From the NCBI GenBank assembly GCA_031283115.1, contig JAITCK010000114.1, positions 1 to 16,496 on the forward strand: DNA of 16,496 nt. The letters are read 5' to 3'. Of this stretch, positions 7,662 to 16,496 are shown piece by piece. The notes under the pieces are model-generated. The model had not been told where the DNA came from, did no database searches, and was given only the letters and a program-made list of their open reading frames with translations. The translations under genes were made by a program, and so were the position numbers. The stretch is from Cellulomonadaceae bacterium (GTDB lineage: Bacteria > Actinomycetota > Actinomycetes > Actinomycetales > Cellulomonadaceae). Each line of letters opens with the position of its first letter. The first letter of the stretch is position 1.

Positions 7662-7686
7662 TGTTCAAGGCTCGCAAGAACCTTGA

Positions 7687-7759
7687 GGCTCTGTAGCTCA
7701 GTTGGTAGAGCGCACGACTGAAAATCGTGAGGTCACCGGATCGACACCGGTCGGAGCCA
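7687..7759 (+). tRNA. tRNA-Phe (anticodon GAA)
   Basis: The acceptor stem GGCTCTG/CGGAGCC (7687-7693 with 7752-7758) includes one T-G pair; the discriminator is A7759. The D arm is GCTC-AGTTGGTA-GAGC. The anticodon arm is CACGA-CTGAAAA-TCGTG with anticodon GAA. The T arm is ACCGG-ATCGACA-CCGGT (7735-7751). The T loop starts with A where nearly all tRNAs have T at position 54. CCA is not encoded (ACCGA follows). Confidence 0.96.
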
Positions 7760-7767
7760 CCGAGAGT

Positions 7768-7808
7768 AAAGCAAAAGAGACGGCCACAGGGTCGTCTCTT
7801 TTGCTTTT
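7768..7808 (+). terminator. strong intrinsic terminator after the tRNA genes
   Basis: Arms 7768-7782 and 7793-7807 form a perfect 15-bp stem (AAAGCAAAAGAGACG and its complement). It extends by one G-U and two C-G pairs to leave an ACAG loop. The 3' arm is T-rich and ends in TTTT; the 5' arm is A-rich, so the hairpin could also work in the opposite direction. It begins 9 nt after tRNA-Phe and closes the tRNA transcription unit. Confidence 0.9.
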
Positions 7809-7871
7809 ACCGAGGTGGCGAGACCAGGGTTGAGGAGCGCAGCGACGAAAACACGGTCGTGAGCCACTTTT

Positions 7872-7892
7872 GCGTGAATCGCAGATTCACGC
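7872..7892. repeat. perfect 9-bp inverted repeat with 3-nt loop
   Basis: GCGTGAATC (7872-7880), loop GCA, GATTCACGC (7884-7892). It is preceded by CTTTT. It has no T-run downstream on either strand, so an operator or RNA hairpin is more likely than a terminator. Confidence 0.75.
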
Positions 7893-7924
7893 CGCACCGA
7901 CCGGTGCTGAGTTGATACACACAG

Positions 7925-7945
7925 CGCGCTGCCTATGGCAGCGCG
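7925..7945. repeat. perfect 9-bp inverted repeat with 3-nt loop
   Basis: CGCGCTGCC (7925-7933), loop TAT, GGCAGCGCG (7937-7945). The arm sequence is unrelated to the palindromes at 7385 and 7872, but the design (9-10 bp arms, 3-nt loop) is the same. Confidence 0.75.
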
Positions 7946-8135
7946 GCGGTCGAAGCCACGCCTGCGGCCACCGTCACTCCATCAAGCCCAGACCACAGGC
8001 ACCCCTAGCGACAGCCGCTATCTCCGTCCCCGATGTGCCACGCCCTGCCAAACAGCCCATCCCGCAATAGTGTCATCCTCCACAAGAAGCGCCGCGCGGT
8101 TGCTGTCGGGCGGTATTGGCGGTTGAGTTGGACGT

Positions 8136-8942
8136 ATGACTGACCGCGATGACGCAACCGCCAGCCCCCGCCTCGGCAATATCCCCCTACCTGACGGCGC
8201 CGCCTTCACTGACGGCTCCACCGTTGACGACGACAACCCGGCCAGCATCGGGCAACTTGTCGGGCAACTCACCGATCATGGAATGCGGCTGGTTCACGCT
8301 GAAATCGGCTACGCCAAGGCGGAACTCAAAACGAAGGCGGGCGAGTTCGGCGGCGGTATCGGCCTCATCGTTGTCGCAGGCGGCATCTGTTTTTACGCTT
8401 TCGCTGTCTTCCTTGCTGCCGCCGTCGCAGGCCTCGCCAACGTGGTGCCTGTATGGCTGTCAGCTCTCATCATTGGCGGCGCTATGGTGCTGCTGGCTGC
8501 CAGCATGGTGGGCATCGCTATTTTCCTGTTCAAGAAGGGCAGCCGGGCACCTGAAAGCATCGACTCGGTCAAACATGATGTCACCGCTGTCAAAGAGGCT
8601 GCCACGCACACCAGCAGCAAGCCTGCCTACGATTTTGTTGCCGACGTGTTCACTACCGCCGGAACGAAGGCCAGCGACGACGAACCAGCCAGCGACAAGA
8701 AAACTAAGGCCGCTAAATGCCCCAAACCACACAAGATGTCCCGCAACGAGTTGCGTCAAGAAATCAACATGTCCCGCAGCAACCTTGGCTCCACCATCGA
8801 CGAACTCACTACGCGCTTCACCCCCAAATATCAGGCCAACCGGGCCAAGAAGGCCGCACAAAAGAAGGCAGCCTCCTTCACTAGCGCCGTCAAAGACAAG
8901 ACCGCCACGGTCAAAGAAAAGTTCACCTCCCCTCAACCGTGA
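8136..8942 (+). CDS. membrane protein with phage-holin-like (PF07332) and DUF3618 domains
   Basis: The 268-residue protein has an acidic N-terminus (1-35), an amphipathic stretch QLVGQLTDHGMRLVHAEIGYAKAEL (40-64) typical of the PF07332 (former DUF1469) group, and two membrane segments (about 74-100 and 105-132) with a basic FKKG end. A polar linker (about 135-200) leads to a DUF3618 motif NELRQEINMSRSNLGSTIDEL (about 204-224), and a Lys/Ala-rich helical tail (234-262) ends the protein. In actinobacteria these two domains are often encoded by separate neighbouring genes; here they are one chain. Despite the Pfam name nothing points to lysis. The function is unknown, probably envelope- or stress-related. 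It stands alone, with no clear ribosome binding site, between the gene-free stretch and the DUF3073 gene. Confidence 0.85.
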   Translation: MTDRDDATASPRLGNIPLPDGAAFTDGSTVDDDNPASIGQLVGQLTDHGMRLVHAEIGYAKAELKTKAGEFGGGIGLIVVAGGICFYAFAVFLAAAVAGLANVVPVWLSALIIGGAMVLLAASMVGIAIFLFKKGSRAPESIDSVKHDVTAVKEAATHTSSKPAYDFVADVFTTAGTKASDDEPASDKKTKAAKCPKPHKMSRNELRQEINMSRSNLGSTIDELTTRFTPKYQANRAKKAAQKKAASFTSAVKDKTATVKEKFTSPQP

Positions 8943-9067
8943 CCTGCAACGAACGGTCACAACGGACAGTCCAGGCGACATTCACGGACGAACACACCCC
9001 AAACGGCTTCACGCATCGCCTTCACTGCGGTATCGTTCGCCCTGAACAGACACGTACACACTTTTTC

Positions 9068-9096
9068 GGGGCCGCGCGTCAGTGACTCGCCGCCCC
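9068..9096 (+). promoter_or_regulatory. imperfect 29-nt palindrome in the leader of the DUF3073 gene
   Basis: GGGGC at 9068-9072 pairs with GCCCC at 9092-9096. Inside, GCG/CGC and GTCA/TGAC also pair around a single central G (9082). Two mismatches interrupt twelve pairs. It lies about 25 nt before the ribosome binding site, so it could be an operator or a 5' UTR hairpin. It is not a terminator because no T-run follows. Confidence 0.45.
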
Positions 9097-9119
9097 GCTT
9101 CCACGTTAGAGGGGGAGCC

Positions 9120-9350
9120 ATGGGCCGCGGCCGACAGAAGGCGAAGCAAACCAAGGTTGCTCGAGAGTTGAAGTATTACAGCCCGTCAACGAACTACCAC
9201 CAACTTGAGGCGGAACTTCAAGGGAACACGGGACGTGTTGCCACCCAGGAACGCCCCGCATCCTCCTCTTTTGACGATGATGACGACGACTTTGACTATG
9301 AGGCCCTGTACGGCAAGTACGCCGCCGTTGATGACGAAGACGACGAGTAG
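9120..9350 (+). CDS. DUF3073 family protein
   Basis: The 76-residue protein opens MGRGRQKAKQTKVARELKYY, the hallmark of DUF3073, a small protein found almost only in actinobacteria. The basic N-terminal half (about 1-20) could bind nucleic acid. The C-terminal half is very acidic (FDDDDDDFDYEAL at about 50-62, ending DDEDDE). An excellent ribosome binding site, GAGGGGGAG at 9109-9117, precedes the ATG, which suggests strong translation. It is convergent with purM, the stop codons being only 16 bp apart; a DUF3073 gene beside purM is, from memory, common in the phylum. Its biochemical role is unknown. The charge segregation (basic head, acidic tail) is seen directly. Confidence 0.92.
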   Translation: MGRGRQKAKQTKVARELKYYSPSTNYHQLEAELQGNTGRVATQERPASSSFDDDDDDFDYEALYGKYAAVDDEDDE

Positions 9351-9366
9351 TAGCCGGTAACAACCG

Positions 9367-10521
9367 TCAGAAGCGGTAACTGCCGGTCATAGCGACGGCT
9401 CCGCCGTCCACGCCCTTGGTTCCAGCCACTAGGTCACCCGATGGGGCTGCCTCGGTTGCACGCACATCGCCCAACACCCAGGCGGGCACTCCCAGGATGT
9501 TCAGGCGGGCCAGGGCCGCGTCAGCGCCTTCACGCCCGACGATGGCGACCATGCCGACCCCCAAGTTCAAGGTGCCTTCAATGTCGCTGACGGGCACGCC
9601 GCCCAGGTCTCGCATGACAGAGAACACTGCCGGAACCTGCCAGGATCCGCGATCAACCGTCCCCACCAGTCCAGCAGGGAGCACGCGGGCCAGGTTGGCG
9701 GCAAGCCCGCCACCGGTGACATGGGTGAAGGCGTGAACCTGCGCGGCTTCATCGGCAGCCAAGGCCAGGCAGTCAGCAGAGTACACGCGGGTGGGAACCA
9801 GCAGTTCCTGACCTAGGGTGTGCCCAAATTCGGGAACTTCCCGGTCGAGAGCCCATCCGGCCCGCCCGATGACGGCCCGCACCAGTGAATAGCCGTTGGA
9901 GTGAAGTCCCGACGATGCCATGGCAATGAGCACGTCACCGTCACGCACCCGGTCTGGCCCCAGCAGGGCGTCCGCGTCAACGATGCCGGTGGCGGCGCCC
10001 GCAACGTCATATTCGTCGGGCGAGAGCAGGCCCGGATGCTCTGCTGTTTCCCCGCCCACCAGGGCCGTGCCTGCTACCTCGCAGGCGGCGGCGATACCGC
10101 GCACAATGTCGGCGATCCGTTCGGGAACTAACTTGCCGCAGGCAATGTAATCCGTCATGAATAGGGGTGTGGCACCGACTACGGCAATGTCGTCTACCAC
10201 CATGCCTACCAGGTCAAACCCGATGGTGTCGTGAATGTCTAAGGCTTGGGCGATGGCCACCTTGGTGCCTACCCCGTCCGTGGAGGTGGCCAGCAGGGGT
10301 CGCCGGTAGTTTGCCCAGCCGGGCAGGGCAGTCACATCGTAGAGGCCCGCAAAGCCGCCGACGCCGCCCATGACAGCGCCCGAATGGGCGGCGTGTGTGC
10401 GGCGCACCGCATCCTTCATCAGGTCGACGGCGCGGTCGCCTGCCTCCGTGTCCACACCGGCGGCAGCATAAGTGAGAGGTTCGTTCGATGGCACGGGGGT
10501 CGGTACAGGTGCATCTGTCAT
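9367..10521 (-). CDS. purM: phosphoribosylformylglycinamidine cyclo-ligase (AIR synthetase, PurM)
   Basis: PurM converts FGAM and ATP to AIR, the fifth step of purine synthesis, in the cytoplasm. The 384-residue protein shows TYAAAGVDTEAGDRAVDLMK (17-36), LLATSTDGVGTKVAIA, the substrate/metal segment VGMVVDDIAVVGATPLFMTDYIACGK, the GGETAEHPG loop (usually GGETAEMPG), SSGLHSNGYSLVR and HVTGGGLAANLARVLP. An N-terminal extension of about 16 residues rich in Pro/Val makes it longer than the usual about 350. The start ATG (10521-10519) overlaps the purF stop by ATGA, so translation is coupled to purF. It is the last gene of the amidase-purF-purM unit. A short ACCG/CGGT dyad at the stop codon is the only terminator-like feature. 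Confidence 0.96.
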   Translation of the reverse strand: MTDAPVPTPVPSNEPLTYAAAGVDTEAGDRAVDLMKDAVRRTHAAHSGAVMGGVGGFAGLYDVTALPGWANYRRPLLATSTDGVGTKVAIAQALDIHDTIGFDLVGMVVDDIAVVGATPLFMTDYIACGKLVPERIADIVRGIAAACEVAGTALVGGETAEHPGLLSPDEYDVAGAATGIVDADALLGPDRVRDGDVLIAMASSGLHSNGYSLVRAVIGRAGWALDREVPEFGHTLGQELLVPTRVYSADCLALAADEAAQVHAFTHVTGGGLAANLARVLPAGLVGTVDRGSWQVPAVFSVMRDLGGVPVSDIEGTLNLGVGMVAIVGREGADAALARLNILGVPAWVLGDVRATEAAPSGDLVAGTKGVDGGAVAMTGSYRF

Positions 10522-12035
10522 GGTTGGCCCAGAGTTCCAATCGTCGCGGTGAGCGGGAGTTCATCTTGTTCCAGCAGGTGTTTGCCTAACTGGTCGGCAG
10601 GCGGCAGTTCGATGGGGTATTTGCCGGTAAAGCAGGCCGCGCACAGGGTGTTGGCGGGCTGGTTGGTGGCCTCAATCATGGCGTTCAAGGAAATGTAGCC
10701 CAGCGAGTCCGCGCCGATAGACCGGCAGACCTCATCCGTGGTCAGGCCATTGGCGACGAGTTCCGCCCTGGACGCGAAGTCGATGCCGTAAAAACAGGGC
10801 CACGTCACGGGCGGTGAGGAGATGCGCACGTGAACTTCCGCCGCGCCTGCCTCCCGCAACATGCGCACCAGGGCCCGCTGCGTGTTGCCGCGCACGATGG
10901 AGTCGTCGACAACCACCAGCCGTTTGCCGCGTATGACGTCCCGCAAGGGGTTGAGTTTGAGGCGGATACCCAATTGCCGCAGAGTGTCTGACGGCTGAAT
11001 AAAAGTTCGGCCTACGTAGGAGTTTTTGGTGATGCCTTGGCCGAAGGGGATGCCGCTGGCCTGGGCGTAACCGATAGCGGCTGGCGTTCCCGATTCCGGT
11101 GTGGGGATGACCAGGTCGGCCTCTGCAGGCCATTCCCGGGCCAAAGCCTTGCCCATGTCCACGCGGGCAGCGTGAACCGAGCGCTGTGACAGGTACGTGT
11201 CTGGCCTGGCCAAATACACGTATTCGAAAATGCATCCGGCCCGGTCTTCGGCAGCGAACCGCTCCGAGCGCAGGCCGTCGTTGTCAATAATGATGAGTTC
11301 GCCCGGCTCTACTTCACGAACAAAGGACGCACCGACAATGTCCAGGGCGGGCGTCTCCGACGCCACCACCCAGCCCCGATCCAACCGTCCCAACACCAGC
11401 GGCCGAACTCCTTGCGGGTCGCGGGCCGCATAAAGGGTGCGCTCATCCATGAACACTAGGGAGAAGGCTCCGCGCAGGCGGGGCAGAACCTCCATTGCCG
11501 CCTGCTCGAGGGTTTGTGTCGAGTCCCCTTCGAAGAGGGCAGTGATGACAGCCGTGTCGGTGGTGTTGCCGCGCGCCAACTCGCCCTGACGTTGGGCACC
11601 ATACCGTTCAGCAACCAGGCTGACTAGTTCGGCCGTGTTGGTGAGGTTGGCGTTGTGGCCGGGAGCCACCGTCCCATTAGCGGTCGCACCCAGCGTCGGC
11701 TGGGCGTTCTCCCAGGTGGCGCCCCCTGTTGTGGAGTAGCGGGCGTGGCCGACGGCAATGTAACCTTTGAGGGCGTCGAGGGAGATCTCATCGAAAACCT
11801 GCGAAACCAGACCCATGTCTTTGTAGACGAGAATCTGCTCCCCGTTAGATGTGGCGATACCCGCCGATTCTTGGCCGCGGTGTTGCAGAGCGTAGATGCC
11901 GAAGTAGGCGAGTTTGGCGACTTCTTCACCGGGGGCGTAGACGCCGAAAACACCGCAGGCGTCTTGAGGGCCTTTGTCGTTGCTGGTGGTGGGGTTGAGC
12001 GCATGATTGAGGCGTCCGTCGGGGCGCAAAGGCAT
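10518..12035 (-). CDS. purF: amidophosphoribosyltransferase (PurF)
   Basis: PurF makes 5-phosphoribosylamine from PRPP and glutamine, the first committed step of purine synthesis. From ATG 12035-12033 the protein has 505 residues. A 26-residue propeptide precedes the catalytic C27 (QDACGVFGVYAPGEE), which becomes the N-terminus after cleavage in this family. The glutaminase domain shows YFGIYALQHRGQESAG and the PRT domain has the PRPP loop VVVDDSIVRGNT (374-385). Cysteines C268, C414, C465 and C468 (CAAC) match the four [4Fe-4S] ligands of the Bacillus subtilis-type enzyme. The frame is open back to 12140, but that part overlaps the amidase and has no family residues. TGAGG lies just before the chosen ATG. 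The gene is 19 bp after the amidase stop and overlaps purM by 4 nt. Confidence 0.96.
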   Translation of the reverse strand: MPLRPDGRLNHALNPTTSNDKGPQDACGVFGVYAPGEEVAKLAYFGIYALQHRGQESAGIATSNGEQILVYKDMGLVSQVFDEISLDALKGYIAVGHARYSTTGGATWENAQPTLGATANGTVAPGHNANLTNTAELVSLVAERYGAQRQGELARGNTTDTAVITALFEGDSTQTLEQAAMEVLPRLRGAFSLVFMDERTLYAARDPQGVRPLVLGRLDRGWVVASETPALDIVGASFVREVEPGELIIIDNDGLRSERFAAEDRAGCIFEYVYLARPDTYLSQRSVHAARVDMGKALAREWPAEADLVIPTPESGTPAAIGYAQASGIPFGQGITKNSYVGRTFIQPSDTLRQLGIRLKLNPLRDVIRGKRLVVVDDSIVRGNTQRALVRMLREAGAAEVHVRISSPPVTWPCFYGIDFASRAELVANGLTTDEVCRSIGADSLGYISLNAMIEATNQPANTLCAACFTGKYPIELPPADQLGKHLLEQDELPLTATIGTLGQP

Positions 12036-12054
12036 GACCTCAGTATTCCACGGA

Positions 12055-13569
12055 TCACCTGCCGTTGACCTCTCGCCGCGATGACACGTCCGGCATGGGC
12101 CAGGCGGGACGGTCGATGACAGCCTCCATCTGGGCGGCAACAGACAGCAGGGTTTCCTCGCTGCCGGGGCGGCCCACCAGTTGAACCCCCATGGGCATCC
12201 CCGCAGGTGCCGTCACTGTCGGCTCTGTCCATCGTGTCGGGAGGGTGATGGCGGGCAAACCTGATGCGTTGAAGGCCGACGTGTAGGGGGTGAACTGGCA
12301 TTGCTGCTCAAAGTTCCGCTCCGGGTCATGGGAGTCAAACCAGCCCAGAGGCGGCGGAACCATGCCCAACGCAGGCAGAATGACCAGGTCGTAGGGGTTC
12401 AGACGGGCAACGGTCCGTTTCTCGAAGTCTGCCAGCGCCGACAAGGCTTCGGCAAGCTGTCGGGCCGTCACCCGCCGCCCTTCCGTGATCAGCCACTGTG
12501 TCAAGGGTTCCAGCAGGTCGAAGCGGGGGTCACGGTCGCCAAAATCCTGTCCAGCCTCCGGCCACCCACGAGCAGGGCGGCGGGCCGGGCGCGGGCCACT
12601 CTCGATGGGAAGCGCGGCAGCCCCCGCCAGCCACACTGTGCGGAAGGCCGGAGCATAGGTGGGGTCAGGCTCCCAAGGGATAGGCGCACCATCGTCGACA
12701 ATGTCATGCCCGACGGCGGCCAGGGCGTTGACCCCCGCCTCCAGCGCTGCCAGCGCTTCCGGTGCAGGCGTCATGTCGTAAAACCCGTCCCAGCCGCTAA
12801 AGGTCGACACAGCCACCCGCAGCGGCGCAGCACTGGCCAAGACCGCAGTGGGATGGTCGCCCCCCGCCATCCCCGCAAGCAGCAAAGCCGTATCGGCAAC
12901 AGTCCGGGCTATTGGCCCGTTGACCACTAACCCTGCTAGGGAATAGTCGGCCACCACCAGGCCGCGGGTTGGTTTGAGCCCTACCAGCCCGCAGGCCGCC
13001 GCCGGAATCCGAATCGACCCTCCCCCGTCAGACCCGGGCGCGAAGGGCAGCATTCCTGCGGCGACAGCGACAGCCGCTCCCCCACTGGACCCACCCGCCG
13101 TCCGCGTCCTGTCCCAAGGGTTCCGGGCGATCGGGCCTGCCATCGGCTCCGTGTAGGCCGGGAATCCGAATTCTGGCGCCGTGGTTCTCCCCAAGGAGAT
13201 CACGCCCTGCCCATCTAACATGTCAACAATGTCGGTACTGACCTGCGGAACCCACCGATGGTCGCCGCTAAAAGCCCGCGACCCATACCCGGACGCCACC
13301 CCCGCCCGATCCCACAAGTCTTTGTCCCCCACCAGCATCCCCCACAACACTGCCTCCCCATCGGTAGGCAACCCATCGGCCAGCAGCCCGGCAGCCCGCT
13401 GACGCGCCGCATCAGCCGTCACGCAGGAAAAAGCCCCCAACTGCGGATTCAACATCTCAATCCGCCCCACATAATGCTCAACAACCTCGCCCGGGGTCAC
13501 TTCCCCCGCCCGCAAAGCATCCCGTAACCCCACCGCCGTCATCTCAAACAACTCACTCACTCCACACAC
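12055..13569 (-). CDS. amidase signature family enzyme
   Basis: The 504-residue protein is an amidase signature (AS) family hydrolase, which cleaves C-N amide bonds; substrate unknown. The Ser-cisSer-Lys triad is visible: Lys in LVGDKDLWD (about K83), cis-Ser in [11 protein letters not shown] (about S161) and nucleophile Ser in [12 protein letters not shown] (about S185), with the 24-residue Ser-Ser spacing typical of the family. The N-terminus [20 protein letters not shown] is the usual AS opening. GTG 13569 was chosen because GAGGG (minus strand, 13581-13577) sits 7 nt upstream; GTG 13560 is the alternative. The frame stays open to 13725, but that part is a folded non-coding element. It may be non-specific, as there is no gatCB context. 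It is the first gene of an apparent operon with purF and purM. Confidence 0.9.
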   Translation of the reverse strand: MCGVSELFEMTAVGLRDALRAGEVTPGEVVEHYVGRIEMLNPQLGAFSCVTADAARQRAAGLLADGLPTDGEAVLWGMLVGDKDLWDRAGVASGYGSRAFSGDHRWVPQVSTDIVDMLDGQGVISLGRTTAPEFGFPAYTEPMAGPIARNPWDRTRTAGGSSGGAAVAVAAGMLPFAPGSDGGGSIRIPAAACGLVGLKPTRGLVVADYSLAGLVVNGPIARTVADTALLLAGMAGGDHPTAVLASAAPLRVAVSTFSGWDGFYDMTPAPEALAALEAGVNALAAVGHDIVDDGAPIPWEPDPTYAPAFRTVWLAGAAALPIESGPRPARRPARGWPEAGQDFGDRDPRFDLLEPLTQWLITEGRRVTARQLAEALSALADFEKRTVARLNPYDLVILPALGMVPPPLGWFDSHDPERNFEQQCQFTPYTSAFNASGLPAITLPTRWTEPTVTAPAGMPMGVQLVGRPGSEETLLSVAAQMEAVIDRPAWPMPDVSSRREVNGR

Positions 13570-13573
13570 TTTA

Positions 13574-13605
13574 CGGCCCTCACCCCCTGATGTGACATGA
13601 GGCCG
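13574..13605 (-). promoter_or_regulatory. hairpin burying the amidase Shine-Dalgarno sequence
   Basis: On the minus strand CGGCCTCA (13605-13598) pairs with TGAGGGCCG (13582-13574), eight base pairs with one bulged G at 13577 and a 15-nt loop. The 3' arm contains the ribosome binding site GAGGG (13581-13577) of the amidase GTG at 13569. When folded it should hide the site. Bases 13603-13605 are also part of the outer end of the upstream folded element, so the two folds could compete. No T-run follows, so it is not a terminator. Confidence 0.55.
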
Positions 13606-13705
13606 GAGGGGGATGGTTTTCGCAAACATCAGACCGTAGTGAAGATGGGCGATCATCTTTTCGCCCATCGTGAACAGTTTGCGAAAAAGCATCCCCCGGA
13701 GAGCC
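13601..13705 (-). repeat. long interrupted inverted repeat enclosing a perfect hairpin (candidate structured RNA)
   Basis: The arms are GGGGGATG (13608-13615) with CATCCCCC (13690-13697) and TTTTCGCAAAC (13617-13627) with GTTTGCGAAAA (13677-13687). They are separated by a 1-nt/2-nt internal loop, giving 19 pairs. A CC/GG pair continues outward past a bulge. Enclosed is a perfect 9-bp hairpin GATGGGCGA/TCGCCCATC (13644-13652, 13661-13669; 8-nt loop). The single-stranded joints (13628-13643 and 13670-13676) are asymmetric. On the minus strand the element lies in the leader of the amidase. It may be a cis-acting RNA or a dispersed palindromic repeat; the sequence alone does not decide. Confidence 0.75.
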
Positions 13706-13724
13706 GATCCAATGAAGCACAACA

Positions 13725-13765
13725 CAGCACAGAAGGCCCCTCAGTTTGAGGGGCCTTCTGTGCTG
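13725..13765 (-). terminator. intrinsic terminator of rpoC
   Basis: A perfect 19-bp stem (arms 13725-13743 and 13747-13765) closed by a 3-nt loop begins 10 nt after the rpoC stop. On the minus strand the stem is followed by TGTTGTGCTTCATT, moderately T-rich. Because the hairpin is symmetric it would also block transcripts from the other side. Confidence 0.88.
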
Positions 13766-13775
13766 AGACTACCTA

Positions 13776-16496
<2,721 letters not shown>

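Larger units (their letters stand above)
7811..8135. other. gene-free stretch with a run of perfect hairpins
   Basis: These 325 bp hold no convincing gene; the short open frames here lack ribosome binding sites and family features. Visible structures are three hairpins within 75 bp: 7872-7892, 7894-7907 (GCACC-GACC-GGTGC) and 7925-7945. The promoter of the following membrane protein gene should lie here, but I cannot point to one, and no clear Shine-Dalgarno precedes its ATG at 8136. Confidence 0.5.

Noticed and set aside
7235..7759. integration (att) site of a mobile element at the tRNA genes
   Set aside because: No repeat of any tRNA 3' end, integrase or phage gene is present in the window.
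8136..8942. phage holin / prophage remnant
   Set aside because: The PF07332-type domain is widespread in chromosomal actinobacterial proteins, and no lysin or phage genes are nearby.
12036..12140. N-terminal extension of purF to 12140
   Set aside because: It overlaps the amidase coding end, and a propeptide of 26 residues from ATG 12035 already fits the family.
13570..13725. N-terminal extension of the amidase to 13725
   Set aside because: This stretch is the folded inverted-repeat element; amidase homology starts at SELFEMT and a good ribosome binding site precedes GTG 13569.

Overview
The window is chromosomal DNA from a high-GC Gram-positive bacterium (Actinomycetota). The support is lineage-typical content: a mycothiol synthase (MshD), a DUF3073 protein, a MutT1-type Nudix/histidine-phosphatase fusion next to polyphosphate kinase, a DUF3618 domain, strongly GC-biased third codon positions and frequent GTG starts. 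I cannot fix the family from sequence alone. No phage, insertion sequence or CRISPR array is visible, and most of the genes are conserved housekeeping genes.

Layout. Positions 1-1487 (minus strand): the N-terminal part of a DUF47/PhoU-like phosphate-transport accessory protein, running off the left edge, and mshD upstream of it. Positions 1537-5381 (plus strand, divergent from mshD): a small unknown protein, ppk1 and a MutT1-like gene, which looks like a phosphorus and nucleotide-sanitation block. Positions 5602-7029 (plus): a membrane-anchored LAS/VanY-type D,D-carboxypeptidase with a long low-complexity spacer. Positions 7235-7759 (plus): tRNA-Glu(TTC), tRNA-Asp(GTC) and tRNA-Phe(GAA), closed by a strong intrinsic terminator. 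Positions 7811-8135: a gene-free stretch holding several perfect short hairpins. Positions 8136-9350 (plus): a two-domain membrane protein (PF07332-like plus DUF3618) and a DUF3073 protein. Positions 9367-13569 (minus, convergent): purM, purF and an amidase, tightly packed as an operon read amidase-purF-purM. Positions 13776-16496 (minus): the C-terminal two thirds of rpoC, entering from the right edge and ending at a perfect 19-bp terminator hairpin.

How the genes work together. PurF and PurM catalyse the first and fifth steps of purine synthesis and are translationally coupled by an ATGA overlap. Ppk1, MutT1 and the DUF47 protein all concern phosphate or phosphoanhydride chemistry. MshD completes the actinobacterial thiol mycothiol.

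The most interesting non-coding signal is between the rpoC terminator and the amidase start. On the minus strand a folded element (13601-13705: 8-bp and 11-bp paired arms enclosing a perfect 9-bp hairpin) is followed at once by an 8-bp hairpin (13574-13605) that buries the amidase Shine-Dalgarno sequence. The two structures share bases 13603-13605, an arrangement like a riboswitch or other cis-regulatory RNA. A second cluster of perfect inverted repeats lies around the tRNA genes.
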